From the NCBI RefSeq assembly GCF_003344865.1, contig NZ_CP031165.1, positions 1,617,910 through 1,681,909 of the forward strand: a DNA stretch of 64,000 nucleotides. Direction: 5' to 3'. The notes beneath the pieces are model-generated. The model was not told the DNA's origin, ran no database searches, and saw only the letters and a program-made list of their open reading frames with translations. This document shows positions 1 through 7,323 of the stretch, piece by piece; the stretch's first letter is position 1, and each line of letters starts with the position of its first letter. This DNA comes from Euzebya pacifica. Its GTDB lineage: Bacteria > Actinomycetota > Nitriliruptoria > Euzebyales > Euzebyaceae. The position numbers were made by a program, and so were the translations under genes.

Positions 1-158
1 TCGCGGTGGAACCGTGCGTCCCTGACCAGCGCGCGCTCGAGCACCGCTCGCGAGGCCGAGACACCCGACGCTTTCACCGCCCTGACCAGCCTGGGCGTGG
101 GCAGGCCGTCGGGGTTGTCGGCCAGCAGTTCGGCAGCCACGTCTTCCACGGTTCGCAT
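1..158 (-). CDS. Hypothetical protein, N-terminal part only (runs off the window)
   Basis: An ATG at 158 opens a frame that continues past the left edge, so only 52 residues are visible. They begin MRTVEDVAAELLADNPDG and continue as a basic, helical stretch (RLVRAVKASGVSASRAVLERALVR) that could be a small helix-turn-helix-like segment. No family can be named from this fragment. It lies 30 bases downstream of the YdjM-like hydrolase on the same strand, with a purine-rich GAGGAC-type site on the minus strand just ahead of the ATG, so it is probably the last visible gene of this leftward operon. Confidence 0.5.
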   Translation of the reverse strand, partial: MRTVEDVAAELLADNPDGLPTPRLVRAVKASGVSASRAVLERALVRDARFHR

Positions 159-188
159 CCCGGAGGACGCTACCCGTGGGCTGTGACA

Positions 189-875
189 TCAAGGTTGACC
201 ACCGACATCGACGCCGTGCGCCCAGAGCAGCGCCCGTACCGCCAGGCCGAAGGCGGCCGCGGCCAGCAGCACGGTGACGACGTCCTCGACCACGCCCGCA
301 GTCCGGAACACGCCCACGCCGAACCGGCGACGCAGCGGCCAGAGGAGCGGCACGCCGTCCGGGGTCAACAGGTCCCCGACGACATGCGCCAGCATTCCGC
401 CCGCCACCGCAACGGTGAACCAGCCACCCACCGGGACCCGACCGGTGAGGACCAGCGCCGCCGACCCGGCCGCGGCCGCCAGGAAGCCCACCAGCGAGGC
501 CCGGCCCCCGAAGGACTCCGCGAGGAGCGGACCCGCGACGGCGACGAGCACGGCCACGATCGCCGCGGCCGGGACGACGGCGCCCGGGTCGACCACGAAC
601 AGCTGGACCGCCGACCCCGCGGCCGCGACGAACAGCAGGCTGTGGGTCGCCTGTCGATGCCCTCCCGCGAGCATCCTGACGACCGACCCCAAGGCGCGCG
701 TGGTCAGCCCCCCGCTCCGGCTGATCGTCGATCCGGGATGGTCGAGGTCGGGAGCCGTCGCCGCCCCGGCGCTCAGCAGGGTGCCCACCACCACGGCAGC
801 GGGAGCGATCGACAGCGTCGGCGCCACCGCGAGGAACGCAGCGGCACCGGACAGGGCATGGCCCCTGGCCTGCAT
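189..875 (-). CDS. YdjM-like (DUF457) membrane-bound metal-dependent hydrolase
   Basis: A 228-residue polytopic membrane protein. It carries the hallmark motifs of the YdjM/DUF457 family: an N-terminal GHALSG motif, DLDHPGSTIS near residue 45, GGHRQATHSL near 75, and HVVGDLLTPDGVPLLWPL near 180. The His/Asp residues in these motifs form the presumed metal site of a membrane-embedded hydrolase. About five to six hydrophobic segments are visible. The ATG at 875 is chosen because the open frame upstream of it has no resemblance to the family and overlaps the preceding gene. It lies 62 bases after the HExxH membrane protein on the same strand. The substrate is unknown; the family was first noted as an SOS-regulated inner-membrane protein in E. 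coli. Confidence 0.85.
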   Translation of the reverse strand: MQARGHALSGAAAFLAVAPTLSIAPAAVVVGTLLSAGAATAPDLDHPGSTISRSGGLTTRALGSVVRMLAGGHRQATHSLLFVAAAGSAVQLFVVDPGAVVPAAAIVAVLVAVAGPLLAESFGGRASLVGFLAAAAGSAALVLTGRVPVGGWFTVAVAGGMLAHVVGDLLTPDGVPLLWPLRRRFGVGVFRTAGVVEDVVTVLLAAAAFGLAVRALLWAHGVDVGGQP

Positions 876-937
876 CAGGCCACGGAGCGAGGGGTGTTGG
901 CGGTCACGCCCACCAGTGTGGTCGTGGGGTGTGACGC

Positions 938-1585
938 TCAGCTCGCGGGCAGCGACCAGGTCGTGGGCGGATCGTCGTCGGTGTCCCAGGAAGCGGTGCC
1001 TGACGGGCCGTCCCCGCTCGCACCCGAGCAGCGCAGCCGGACGATCTCCGTCACGAGCACGGCCACGGCGACGACCCACAGCACCAGGCCGGACGCCCAG
1101 GCCAGCCGTGCGAGGTCCTCGGCCGCCCACATCGCATCCAGGTGGCGCGGCCCGAGCAGCGTGCCCCAGTCGTGCACGCCGCCGATCAGCGGCAGCCGCT
1201 GGTGGGGCGCATCGGCGATGTAGACCGACGCGTCCTGGGTCGACGTCGCCGCCCAGCCGAGCGCGAGCGCTGCCCCGAGTCGATCCCTCGACCGCCACCA
1301 CAGGCCGGCGGCCACCAGCAGGGGCACCATCACCTGGGTGCCGCTGCCCATGGTCAGCATCCCTGCACGCGGCAACCAGGCGAAGGCGACGTGGCCGAAC
1401 TCGTGCACGGCCAGGTCGATCCAGCCGAGCACCGGCACCCTCGTGCCACGCACGAACGCGTACCAGCCGAGCAGCACCACGACGGGCAGGCCGATGGCGT
1501 GATGCCACCACTCCCGCTCCGGCGCCGTCGGCCAGAACCCACCACGACGGGTCGTGGTGGCGGGCACGGGGCGGGAGAGGTCCAC
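938..1585 (-). CDS. Membrane protein with HExxH motif, putative integral-membrane metallopeptidase
   Basis: A 215-residue membrane protein with a GTG start at 1585. The sequence VHEFGHVAF near residue 62 is a textbook HExxH zinc motif lying at the start of a hydrophobic segment, and at least four membrane-spanning segments follow or precede it. This resembles the layout of M50-type or related intramembrane metalloproteases. However, the usual downstream NxxPxxxxDG motif of site-2 proteases is not obvious, so the family is uncertain. The C-terminal 30 residues are soluble and acidic. It sits between a thioesterase and a YdjM-like hydrolase, all leftward and closely spaced. Protease activity is inference from the motif alone. 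Confidence 0.6.
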   Translation of the reverse strand: MDLSRPVPATTTRRGGFWPTAPEREWWHHAIGLPVVVLLGWYAFVRGTRVPVLGWIDLAVHEFGHVAFAWLPRAGMLTMGSGTQVMVPLLVAAGLWWRSRDRLGAALALGWAATSTQDASVYIADAPHQRLPLIGGVHDWGTLLGPRHLDAMWAAEDLARLAWASGLVLWVVAVAVLVTEIVRLRCSGASGDGPSGTASWDTDDDPPTTWSLPAS

Positions 1586-1629
1586 GGCCTGTTCATCGGC
1601 ACACCGACGTCAGACGTTGAACGAGCCGT

Positions 1630-2448
1630 TCAGGTCGGCCGATCCGCGAGCAGCGACTGGCTCGCCCGACCCACCGGTCCGTCCAGGTCGTGGAGGATCG
1701 AGTGGGCGTGGCCGATGCCGTGGTCGGTCAGGACGGTGTGGGCATCCAGGCCGATCCACTCACCCTGCGGTTGGCGGGTCAGGTGCACCGTCAGGTCGAC
1801 GTTGACGAACAGGCCGTCCTCGCCCAGGGCGGTGCCGGGACCGCTGCGGGCCGACACCCCGTTGCCCGAGTCCGCGGACACCAGCAGGCGGTCCGTTCCC
1901 GTCGGGTCCTCGTCCGCCAGCAGCCGCACGGGCATGCGCATCCACGCGCGCGCAGGGCCGGGGACCTCCCAGCCGCCCTCGACGAAGCGCGACTCCATCG
2001 TGGACACGTATCCCCCCGCTGGAACCTGCTTGAAGAACCCGGTCGACCGGGCGAACCCGTCGGGCCCCGGCATCGCCTCGCCCTCGATCCCGACACCGAG
2101 GTCCAGGGGTGCGGTGCGGATCCGCCACTCCGCAGCGGTCATGACGACCGTGCCGTCGGCGTCGGTGAGCTCGGCCCCGACGAGCTCGACCTTCCTGCCC
2201 GGTCGTTGCACCCAGGTCCGGACCGACAGCCGTCCGAGCGGCACGGGACGGAGGATCTCGAAGCCGATCCGGGTGGTGATCCGGTCCTCGGGATCGTGGT
2301 GTCGTCGCATGGCCGCGTGCATCAGCGCCGACGGCGGGCCGGCATGCAGGGCGCCCGGGTCCCACGGGCCGACGGCGACGTCGTTGGCGGCGGCCACGAG
2401 GGACGAGGCGTCGTCGTCGAGCGGCGTGAAGAAGGCGTCTGCGGTCAT
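1630..2448 (-). CDS. Thioesterase family protein (TesB-like double hotdog acyl-CoA thioesterase)
   Basis: A 272-residue soluble protein. The N-terminal half contains GPWDPGALHAGPPSALMHAA and a following EILRPVPLGRL stretch, the pattern of the hotdog domain in actinobacterial 'thioesterase family' proteins. The C-terminal half (FVNVDLTVHLTRQPQGEWIGLDAHTV) is the second hotdog repeat with the conserved D-x-T-x-x-L-x-R-x-P core. It probably hydrolyses acyl-CoA or another acyl thioester; the exact substrate is not visible. The ATG at 2448 is preferred over longer versions because upstream residues are low-complexity and unlike the family. The start is 89 bases from the divergently transcribed sensor kinase. 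Confidence 0.8.
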   Translation of the reverse strand: MTADAFFTPLDDDASSLVAAANDVAVGPWDPGALHAGPPSALMHAAMRRHHDPEDRITTRIGFEILRPVPLGRLSVRTWVQRPGRKVELVGAELTDADGTVVMTAAEWRIRTAPLDLGVGIEGEAMPGPDGFARSTGFFKQVPAGGYVSTMESRFVEGGWEVPGPARAWMRMPVRLLADEDPTGTDRLLVSADSGNGVSARSGPGTALGEDGLFVNVDLTVHLTRQPQGEWIGLDAHTVLTDHGIGHAHSILHDLDGPVGRASQSLLADRPT

Positions 2449-2537
2449 CGGCCGGAGCGTAGCGACCTGCGGAACTAGTGCGAAGGGGCAGCACGCTCGA
2501 GCGTGACTTCCCCGCTGCGGTGGGTGAGGATGGCAGG

Positions 2538-3950
2538 GTGCAGCGGCCCGCGTCTGCTCGCGCCACCCCGACGCGCGACACACGTCGACGTCTGGGGGAG
2601 CTCCTTCCCCGAGGCGGGACGCTCGACGCCCACCGGACCGGTCGACGGCATCGTGCGGTGCTCCTCGTCGGCCTCGTGTGTGCCGCCGTGCCGCTGTTGT
2701 CGGGTCTCGCGGTCGGCGCTGGTGTCCTGCCGGGACTGGCCGCCAGCGCGGTCGTCGTCACCATGGTCACGGCTGCGACGGCGATGGGGGATCGGCTGGC
2801 CGCCCGCACGCTGGCCGCCGCCGCGCTCGGCGTCGTCCCGCTCGCCTCCTGGATCGCCACCGACGGAGCCGACGGGGTGCTGCTGAGCAGCGCCGTCCTC
2901 CTCGGGGTGGTGGCGCTGTACCAGGAACACCGTCCCTACGTCGTCGCGGCCACGAGCGCCGCCCTCGGCGTGGGGATCGCCGCGATCGGCCCCGCCCTGG
3001 GCGTGGTCTCCTCCTCCGCGACCCTGGCCGCCACCCAGCCCATCGCCTTCGTGGGCGGGCAGCTGCTCCTCCTCCTGGCTGCGGTGGCCCTGCACCTGCT
3101 CTGGTGGCGCTTCAGCGAGGCGGACCAGCTGGTCGGCGAGGCGTCCATGCAGGAGATGGTCGCCGTGCAGCGCAGCATGCTGTCACGCATGCAGGACACC
3201 GAACGGCTGAAGGACGAGCTCCTGGCCGTCGTCAGCCACGAGTTCCGCACCCCCCTGACGGCCATCATCGGGTTCTCCCAGACCCTGCGTCGGTCGGCCT
3301 CGATGGGGCAGCTGCCCGCCGAGATGGTCGAGCTGTCCGCGGACCGCATCGAACGCAACGGCCTGCGCCTGTCACGGCTGATCGGCAACATGCTGGCCGC
3401 GACGATGGACGTCGAGCCGCACACCGAGCGGTACTTCCCGATCAGCGCGACCATCGAACGGCTGGTCGAGGAGTTCGGCGGCGATGACGACGGCACCACC
3501 GAGGTCGAGGTCGACGTCCCCGAGGACATGACGGCGCGGATGTCGCGGGAGCACCTCCGGCTGCTGCTCGGCAACCTGGTGGACAACGGGATGAAGTTCG
3601 CCGACCCGGGCACCCCGCTGCGTATCAGGGGCAGGGTCGCCGGCGACGAGATCGCCCTGGTCTTCACCAACAACGGACCAGAGGTCCCCGAGCACATGCG
3701 CGAGCAGATCTTCGCCCGCTTCGTGCAGGTCGACCTGTCCGACACCCGTCCCCACGACGGCATCGGCCTCGGCCTGCACGTCGTCCGCAAGCTCTGCGAC
3801 GCGCACGGCGGATCGCTGGAGCTGCGCTGCCAGGACGGCCTCGTCGTGCTCGGCGTGACCCTCCCGGCGGGGCCGGCGAGGGTCGTGGGCGTGGTCGGGG
3901 AGTCCGACGAGCCGCCCGTCGATGCCCGGACGGCACACCACCGGGCATAG
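2538..3950 (+). CDS. Membrane sensor histidine kinase
   Basis: A 470-residue sensor kinase. An N-terminal block of about six hydrophobic segments (residues 30-180) is followed by a short linker and a HisKA domain with the phospho-acceptor box VVSHEFRTPLTAIIGF near residue 235. The HATPase_c domain has an N box (LLGNLVDNGMKF), a G1-like motif and the G2 box GIGLGLHVVRKL. The protein most resembles actinobacterial orphan kinases with a simple transmembrane sensor region; no response regulator is adjacent. Start: GTG 2538 has a GAGGA motif seven bases upstream. An in-frame GTG at 2478 would add 20 residues and cannot be excluded. It is transcribed away from the thioesterase and ends 11 bases before selD. 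Confidence 0.85.
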   Translation: MQRPASARATPTRDTRRRLGELLPRGGTLDAHRTGRRHRAVLLVGLVCAAVPLLSGLAVGAGVLPGLAASAVVVTMVTAATAMGDRLAARTLAAAALGVVPLASWIATDGADGVLLSSAVLLGVVALYQEHRPYVVAATSAALGVGIAAIGPALGVVSSSATLAATQPIAFVGGQLLLLLAAVALHLLWWRFSEADQLVGEASMQEMVAVQRSMLSRMQDTERLKDELLAVVSHEFRTPLTAIIGFSQTLRRSASMGQLPAEMVELSADRIERNGLRLSRLIGNMLAATMDVEPHTERYFPISATIERLVEEFGGDDDGTTEVEVDVPEDMTARMSREHLRLLLGNLVDNGMKFADPGTPLRIRGRVAGDEIALVFTNNGPEVPEHMREQIFARFVQVDLSDTRPHDGIGLGLHVVRKLCDAHGGSLELRCQDGLVVLGVTLPAGPARVVGVVGESDEPPVDARTAHHRA

Positions 3951-3961
3951 GCTCCCGGGCC

Positions 3962-5023
3962 ATGACCCGCCGCTTGACCGAGTTCAGCCACGGCGCCGGG
4001 TGTGGATGCAAGATCGGCCCCGGCCAGCTCGCCGACATCCTCGCCCGCGTCGCCCCGCCCCGCCACCCCGACCTGCTCGTCGGCACCGACGCCGGAGACG
4101 ACGCCGCGGTCTGGCGCCTGTCGGATGACCGAGCCCTCGTCGCCACCACCGACTTCTTCACGCCCATCGTCGACGACGCACGGACCTGGGGGCGGATCGC
4201 CGCCACCAACGCCGCCAGCGATGTCTACGCGATGGGTGGACGGCCGCTGTTCGCCCTCAACCTCGTCGCCTGGCCCACCGACGCGCTCGGCAACGACGTG
4301 CTGGCGGAGGTGCTGGCAGGGGGCGCCGACGCCGCGGCCGAAGGCGGCTGGATGGCCGTCGGCGGCCACTCCATCGACGATGCCGAACCCAAGTACGGCC
4401 AGGCCGTCATCGGTGAGGTGCATCCCGATCGGGTGCTGACCAACGCCGGGCTGCGACCGGGCGACCACCTGGTGCTGACCAAGGCGCTCGGCACCGGGGT
4501 CATCACCACCGCCGTCAAGCTCGGCACGCCCACCCCGGGGGCCCTGGATGCCGCTGTGGCCTCGATGTGCACCCTCAACGCCGACGCTGCTGCCGCCGCC
4601 CAGGGGGCCAACGCGTCGGCGTGCACCGACGTCACCGGTTTCGGGCTGCTCGGCCACCTCCGCAAGATGCTGGATGCCAGCGGGGTCGCCGCCACCGTGT
4701 GGGCCGACCGGGTGCCTGCCCTGCCCGGCGCGATGGAGGGGCTTGCGGACGGGATGATCTCCGGGGGCACCCGACGCAACCACGCGTGGGTGGAGGAGCG
4801 GTTGGTGGTGACCGAGGGGGTCACCGACGGCGACGTCATGCTCCTGGCCGACGCGCAGACGTCCGGGGGACTGCTGTTCGGTGCCACGGCCGACCGGGCC
4901 GCCGAGGCGGTCCGCTGGTTGGTCGAACGGGGCCATCCGGCGGCCGTGGTGGGCATCGTGACCGACGACGTGGCCGGCAGGATCACCATCGCCCGAGACG
5001 GGTCGACGCCTGCAGCCGGGTAG
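3962..5023 (+). CDS. selD: Selenide, water dikinase
   Basis: A 353-residue enzyme making selenophosphate from selenide and ATP, the selenium donor for selenocysteine, selenouridine or selenium cofactors. The N-terminal catalytic motif HGAGCGCKI contains a Cys (TGT codon, not a UGA-encoded Sec) and the conserved Lys. Downstream are the AIRS-type ATP-binding motifs: GDDAAVW, TTDFFTPIVDD, ATNAASDVYAMGG, TDVTGFGLLGHL and DAQTSGGLL. Length is normal for the family (about 350). It lies only 10 bases upstream of the Mec-type peptidase gene and heads a sulfur-carrier gene set. No selA, selB, selC or mnmH (ybbB) is present in the window, so the use of its product is not visible. Confidence 0.95.
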   Translation: MTRRLTEFSHGAGCGCKIGPGQLADILARVAPPRHPDLLVGTDAGDDAAVWRLSDDRALVATTDFFTPIVDDARTWGRIAATNAASDVYAMGGRPLFALNLVAWPTDALGNDVLAEVLAGGADAAAEGGWMAVGGHSIDDAEPKYGQAVIGEVHPDRVLTNAGLRPGDHLVLTKALGTGVITTAVKLGTPTPGALDAAVASMCTLNADAAAAAQGANASACTDVTGFGLLGHLRKMLDASGVAATVWADRVPALPGAMEGLADGMISGGTRRNHAWVEERLVVTEGVTDGDVMLLADAQTSGGLLFGATADRAAEAVRWLVERGHPAAVVGIVTDDVAGRITIARDGSTPAAG

Positions 5024-5033
5024 CCTGCCGTCG

Positions 5034-5486
5034 ATGACTGTTGCGCCCATGAACGGCACCCTGGACCTGCCGCCACACATCCGCGACGAGATGGTCGCGC
5101 ATGCCCGCAGCGACACGCCCTTCGAGACCTGTGGCCTGCTGGCAACCGACGCCGAGGGACGCATCGCCGGCCACTGGCCCGTCCCCAACGCCGACCGGTC
5201 GATGACGTGGTTCCGCATGGAGCCCAAGGCACAGCTGAAGGCCATGCGCGAGATGGACGACGAGGACCTGGAGTGGGCCGCCATCTGGCACTGCCACACC
5301 CACACCGAGGCCTACCCCTCGCCGACCGACATCGAGCAGTCGGCGTACTGGCCGGGGATCGTGGCGATCATCGTCAGCCTGCAGGACCCCGAGCCGGTCA
5401 TCCGGGCCTACGACATCACCGATGGACAGGTCAGCGAACGAGTTCTCACCGTTGCGCAGGAAGCCCAGCCGCAGGGCCCGCGTTAA
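5034..5486 (+). CDS. mec: Mec-type JAMM metallopeptidase (M67 family), acting on sulfur-carrier protein
   Basis: A 150-residue JAMM/MPN+ domain protein. The zinc motif is complete: an upstream Glu (FETCGLLA near residue 33), then H-C-H followed by seven residues and S-P-T-D (residues 86-99). In Mycobacterium tuberculosis the homologue Mec removes cysteine from the CysO-cysteine adduct made by CysM, and here the same three genes are consecutive (mec, cysO, cysM). ATG 5034 is used; an in-frame ATG five codons later is possible. Because the adjacent carrier is encoded with a residue after its Gly-Gly, this peptidase may also be required to mature the carrier, as QbsD-type JAMM proteins do. Confidence 0.9.
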   Translation: MTVAPMNGTLDLPPHIRDEMVAHARSDTPFETCGLLATDAEGRIAGHWPVPNADRSMTWFRMEPKAQLKAMREMDDEDLEWAAIWHCHTHTEAYPSPTDIEQSAYWPGIVAIIVSLQDPEPVIRAYDITDGQVSERVLTVAQEAQPQGPR

Positions 5487-5558
5487 CGTCGTAAACCGTT
5501 CACCACGCAGGCCCACCACACCCCGGTACGGGCCGCGCGACCACGAAAGGCACCACCC

Positions 5559-5837
5559 ATGGCCGTCACGGTCCGCATCCCCACAGTCCTTCGCAAGCAC
5601 ACCGGCGGCGAGAAGGCCGTCCAGGGCGACGGCGCCACCCTCAAGGCGCTCATCGACGACCTCTCGACCCGCTACGGCGGCCTGACCGAAGCCGTCACCG
5701 CCGACGACGGACAGCTCGCGAAGTTCGTCAACGTCTACCTCAACGACGAGGACGTGCGCTTCCTCGACGGCGCCGACACCGCGCTGTCCGACGGCGACGA
5801 GATCGCGATCCTGCCGGCAGTCGCTGGCGGCTGCTAG
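5559..5837 (+). CDS. cysO: CysO-like ThiS/MoaD-family sulfur carrier protein with encoded C-terminal Cys
   Basis: A 92-residue beta-grasp sulfur carrier. The sequence closely follows mycobacterial CysO from start (VTVRIPTVLRKHTGGEKAV) to end (FVNVYLNDEDVRFLDG, then DEIAILPAVAGGC). In the family the chain ends in Gly-Gly, whose carboxylate is adenylated and converted to a thiocarboxylate that gives sulfur to CysM. Here the codons read GGC GGC TGC TAG, so a Cys follows the Gly-Gly. The primary product therefore looks like the CysO-Cys adduct itself and should need trimming before activation. RBS GAAAGG lies 10 bases ahead of the ATG. The gene sits between mec and cysM. Confidence 0.9.
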   Translation: MAVTVRIPTVLRKHTGGEKAVQGDGATLKALIDDLSTRYGGLTEAVTADDGQLAKFVNVYLNDEDVRFLDGADTALSDGDEIAILPAVAGGC

Positions 5838-5847
5838 CCCCTCCACC

Positions 5848-6786
5848 GTGCTCGCCCGCTCGATCGCCGATGCCGTCGGCCGCACGCCCCTGGTGCGGCT
5901 GCCGAACCTGTCCCCGGACGGGTACGAGATCCACCTCAAGCTCGAGGGGCACAACCCGACCGGGTCCATCAAGGACCGGGTCGCCAAGTACCTGATCGAG
6001 TCCGCCGAGCGGCAGGGGCTGCTCCACGAGGGGTCCCGCATCCTCGAGCCCACGTCGGGCAACACCGGGATCGCCCTGGCCGCCCTCTGCGCACCGCGGG
6101 GGTACAAGCTGACCTGCGTCATGCCGGAGAACACCTCCGAGGAACGGCGGCAGATCCTCGAGCTGTTCGGGGTCGACATCGTCCTGTCGCCGGCCAACGA
6201 GGGGTCCAACGGCTCGGTCCGGGTGGCCCGTGAGATGGCCGCGGCCGACAGCGACCTCTACATGCCGTTCCAGTACGGCAACCAGGCCAACCCGCAGGCG
6301 CACTACGAGACGACCGGCCCCGAGATCCTCGCCGACCTGCCCGACGTCACGGCGTTCGTTGCCGGGCTCGGCACCGGCGGGACCGTCACCGGCGTGGGGA
6401 AGCGGCTGAAGGCCCACGACCCCGACATCAAGGTCTACGCCGCCGAACCGCAGTACGGCGACCTCGTCTACGGCCTCCGCAACCTCGACGAGGGCTATGT
6501 GCCCGAGGTCCTCGACCAGTCGGTGCTCGACAGCCGCATCAAGGTCGATTCGCTGAAGGCGCTTCGCGCGACCCGTGCGCTCGCCGCTGAGGAGGGCATC
6601 TTCGCCGGGGTGTCCACCGGCGCCTCGCTGGCCGTGGCGATCCGTGTCTGCGGTCGCCTGCCGAAGGGGTCGAAGGTCGTCGCGATCTCCCCGGACGGTG
6701 GCTGGAAGTACCTCTCCACCGGCGCCTACGCCGGCGGCAACGTCGAGGACATCGCCGAGTCGCTGGCCGACACCCTCTGGGCCTGA
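5848..6786 (+). CDS. cysM: Cysteine synthase, CysM type (O-phosphoserine sulfhydrylase)
   Basis: A 312-residue PLP enzyme of the cysteine-synthase fold. The PLP lysine lies in PTGSIKDR (about residue 45). The substrate loop PTSGNTGIALA and the PLP phosphate-binding loop GTGGTVTGVGKRL are intact. Similarity and context (mec-cysO-cysM) indicate the CysM class, which uses O-phosphoserine and CysO-thiocarboxylate rather than O-acetylserine and free sulfide. The start is GTG 5848, ten bases after the cysO stop, with a weak ribosome site, suggesting translational coupling. The C-terminus (STGAYAGGNVEDIAESLADTLWA) matches the mobile C-terminal tail that closes the active site in CysM. It converges with the PH-domain gene. 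Confidence 0.92.
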   Translation: MLARSIADAVGRTPLVRLPNLSPDGYEIHLKLEGHNPTGSIKDRVAKYLIESAERQGLLHEGSRILEPTSGNTGIALAALCAPRGYKLTCVMPENTSEERRQILELFGVDIVLSPANEGSNGSVRVAREMAAADSDLYMPFQYGNQANPQAHYETTGPEILADLPDVTAFVAGLGTGGTVTGVGKRLKAHDPDIKVYAAEPQYGDLVYGLRNLDEGYVPEVLDQSVLDSRIKVDSLKALRATRALAAEEGIFAGVSTGASLAVAIRVCGRLPKGSKVVAISPDGGWKYLSTGAYAGGNVEDIAESLADTLWA

Positions 6787-6799
6787 GCGGCAGGCGGGA

Positions 6800-7273
6800 T
6801 CAGCCGGCCGCGAGGCCGGCGTCACGCAACCGTTCGTCGTATCGGCTGCGGTCGGTGTCGCTCGCCGGATAGCGGGTCAGGCGGACACGCCGCCCGCCTG
6901 CGTCGGCGTACAACCGGTGGGTGGTCACCGGCGTACGGCCGCCTCCACGCACGGTCTCCCACCGCAGGCCGTCGATGGCGGCCCAGGGCAGCACACGTGG
7001 TCCACCACCCGGCGGCCTCGGTCCCGGTCGGCGCAGCCCGTCGGGTCCCAGCACGACCGCGGCAGAGCGCCAGCGCGCCGCCAGCCACAGCCATATGGCC
7101 ACGGCGAGCCCGACGGCCAGCCAGCCCTCCCGCGGGTTCTCCGGCACCAGCAGGATGGCGATGGTGCCGGGGATCGCCATGGCGACCAGGACGATCAGGG
7201 CCGAGGCGCCGGCGGAGCGGATGGCCCACGGCTGGCGCAGGACCACGCGGCGGTCGAACGGGGGAGGGCGCAT
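6800..7273 (-). CDS. Membrane protein with bacterial PH-like domain
   Basis: A 157-residue protein. Two hydrophobic segments near residues 22-65 (ALIVLVAMAIPGTIAILLV and a second one rich in W/L/A) are followed by a beta-rich region beginning RSAAVVLGPDGLRRPG. The motif LPWAAIDGLRWE is typical of the 'PH domain-containing protein' (PH_6-like) family in actinobacteria. Function is unknown; such proteins are membrane-bound and sometimes take part in envelope homeostasis. ATG 7273 gives a compact protein; frames extending further right collide with the MaoC gene. It ends 13 bases from the convergent cysM. Confidence 0.6.
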   Translation of the reverse strand: MRPPPFDRRVVLRQPWAIRSAGASALIVLVAMAIPGTIAILLVPENPREGWLAVGLAVAIWLWLAARWRSAAVVLGPDGLRRPGPRPPGGGPRVLPWAAIDGLRWETVRGGGRTPVTTHRLYADAGGRRVRLTRYPASDTDRSRYDERLRDAGLAAG

Positions 7274-7323
7274 CGCCTCGAGAGCTTGCCAGCCCGTCCG
7301 TTCGTCCGCCGCGTGGGCGCGTC

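Noticed and set aside
876-1511. Rightward extension (minus strand) of the YdjM-like frame by about 210 residues
   Set aside because: The extra part overlaps the HExxH protein gene in another frame and shows no family similarity.
3962-5023. Possible selenocysteine-containing SelD
   Set aside because: The catalytic position is a TGT Cys codon and no in-frame TGA occurs in the motif.
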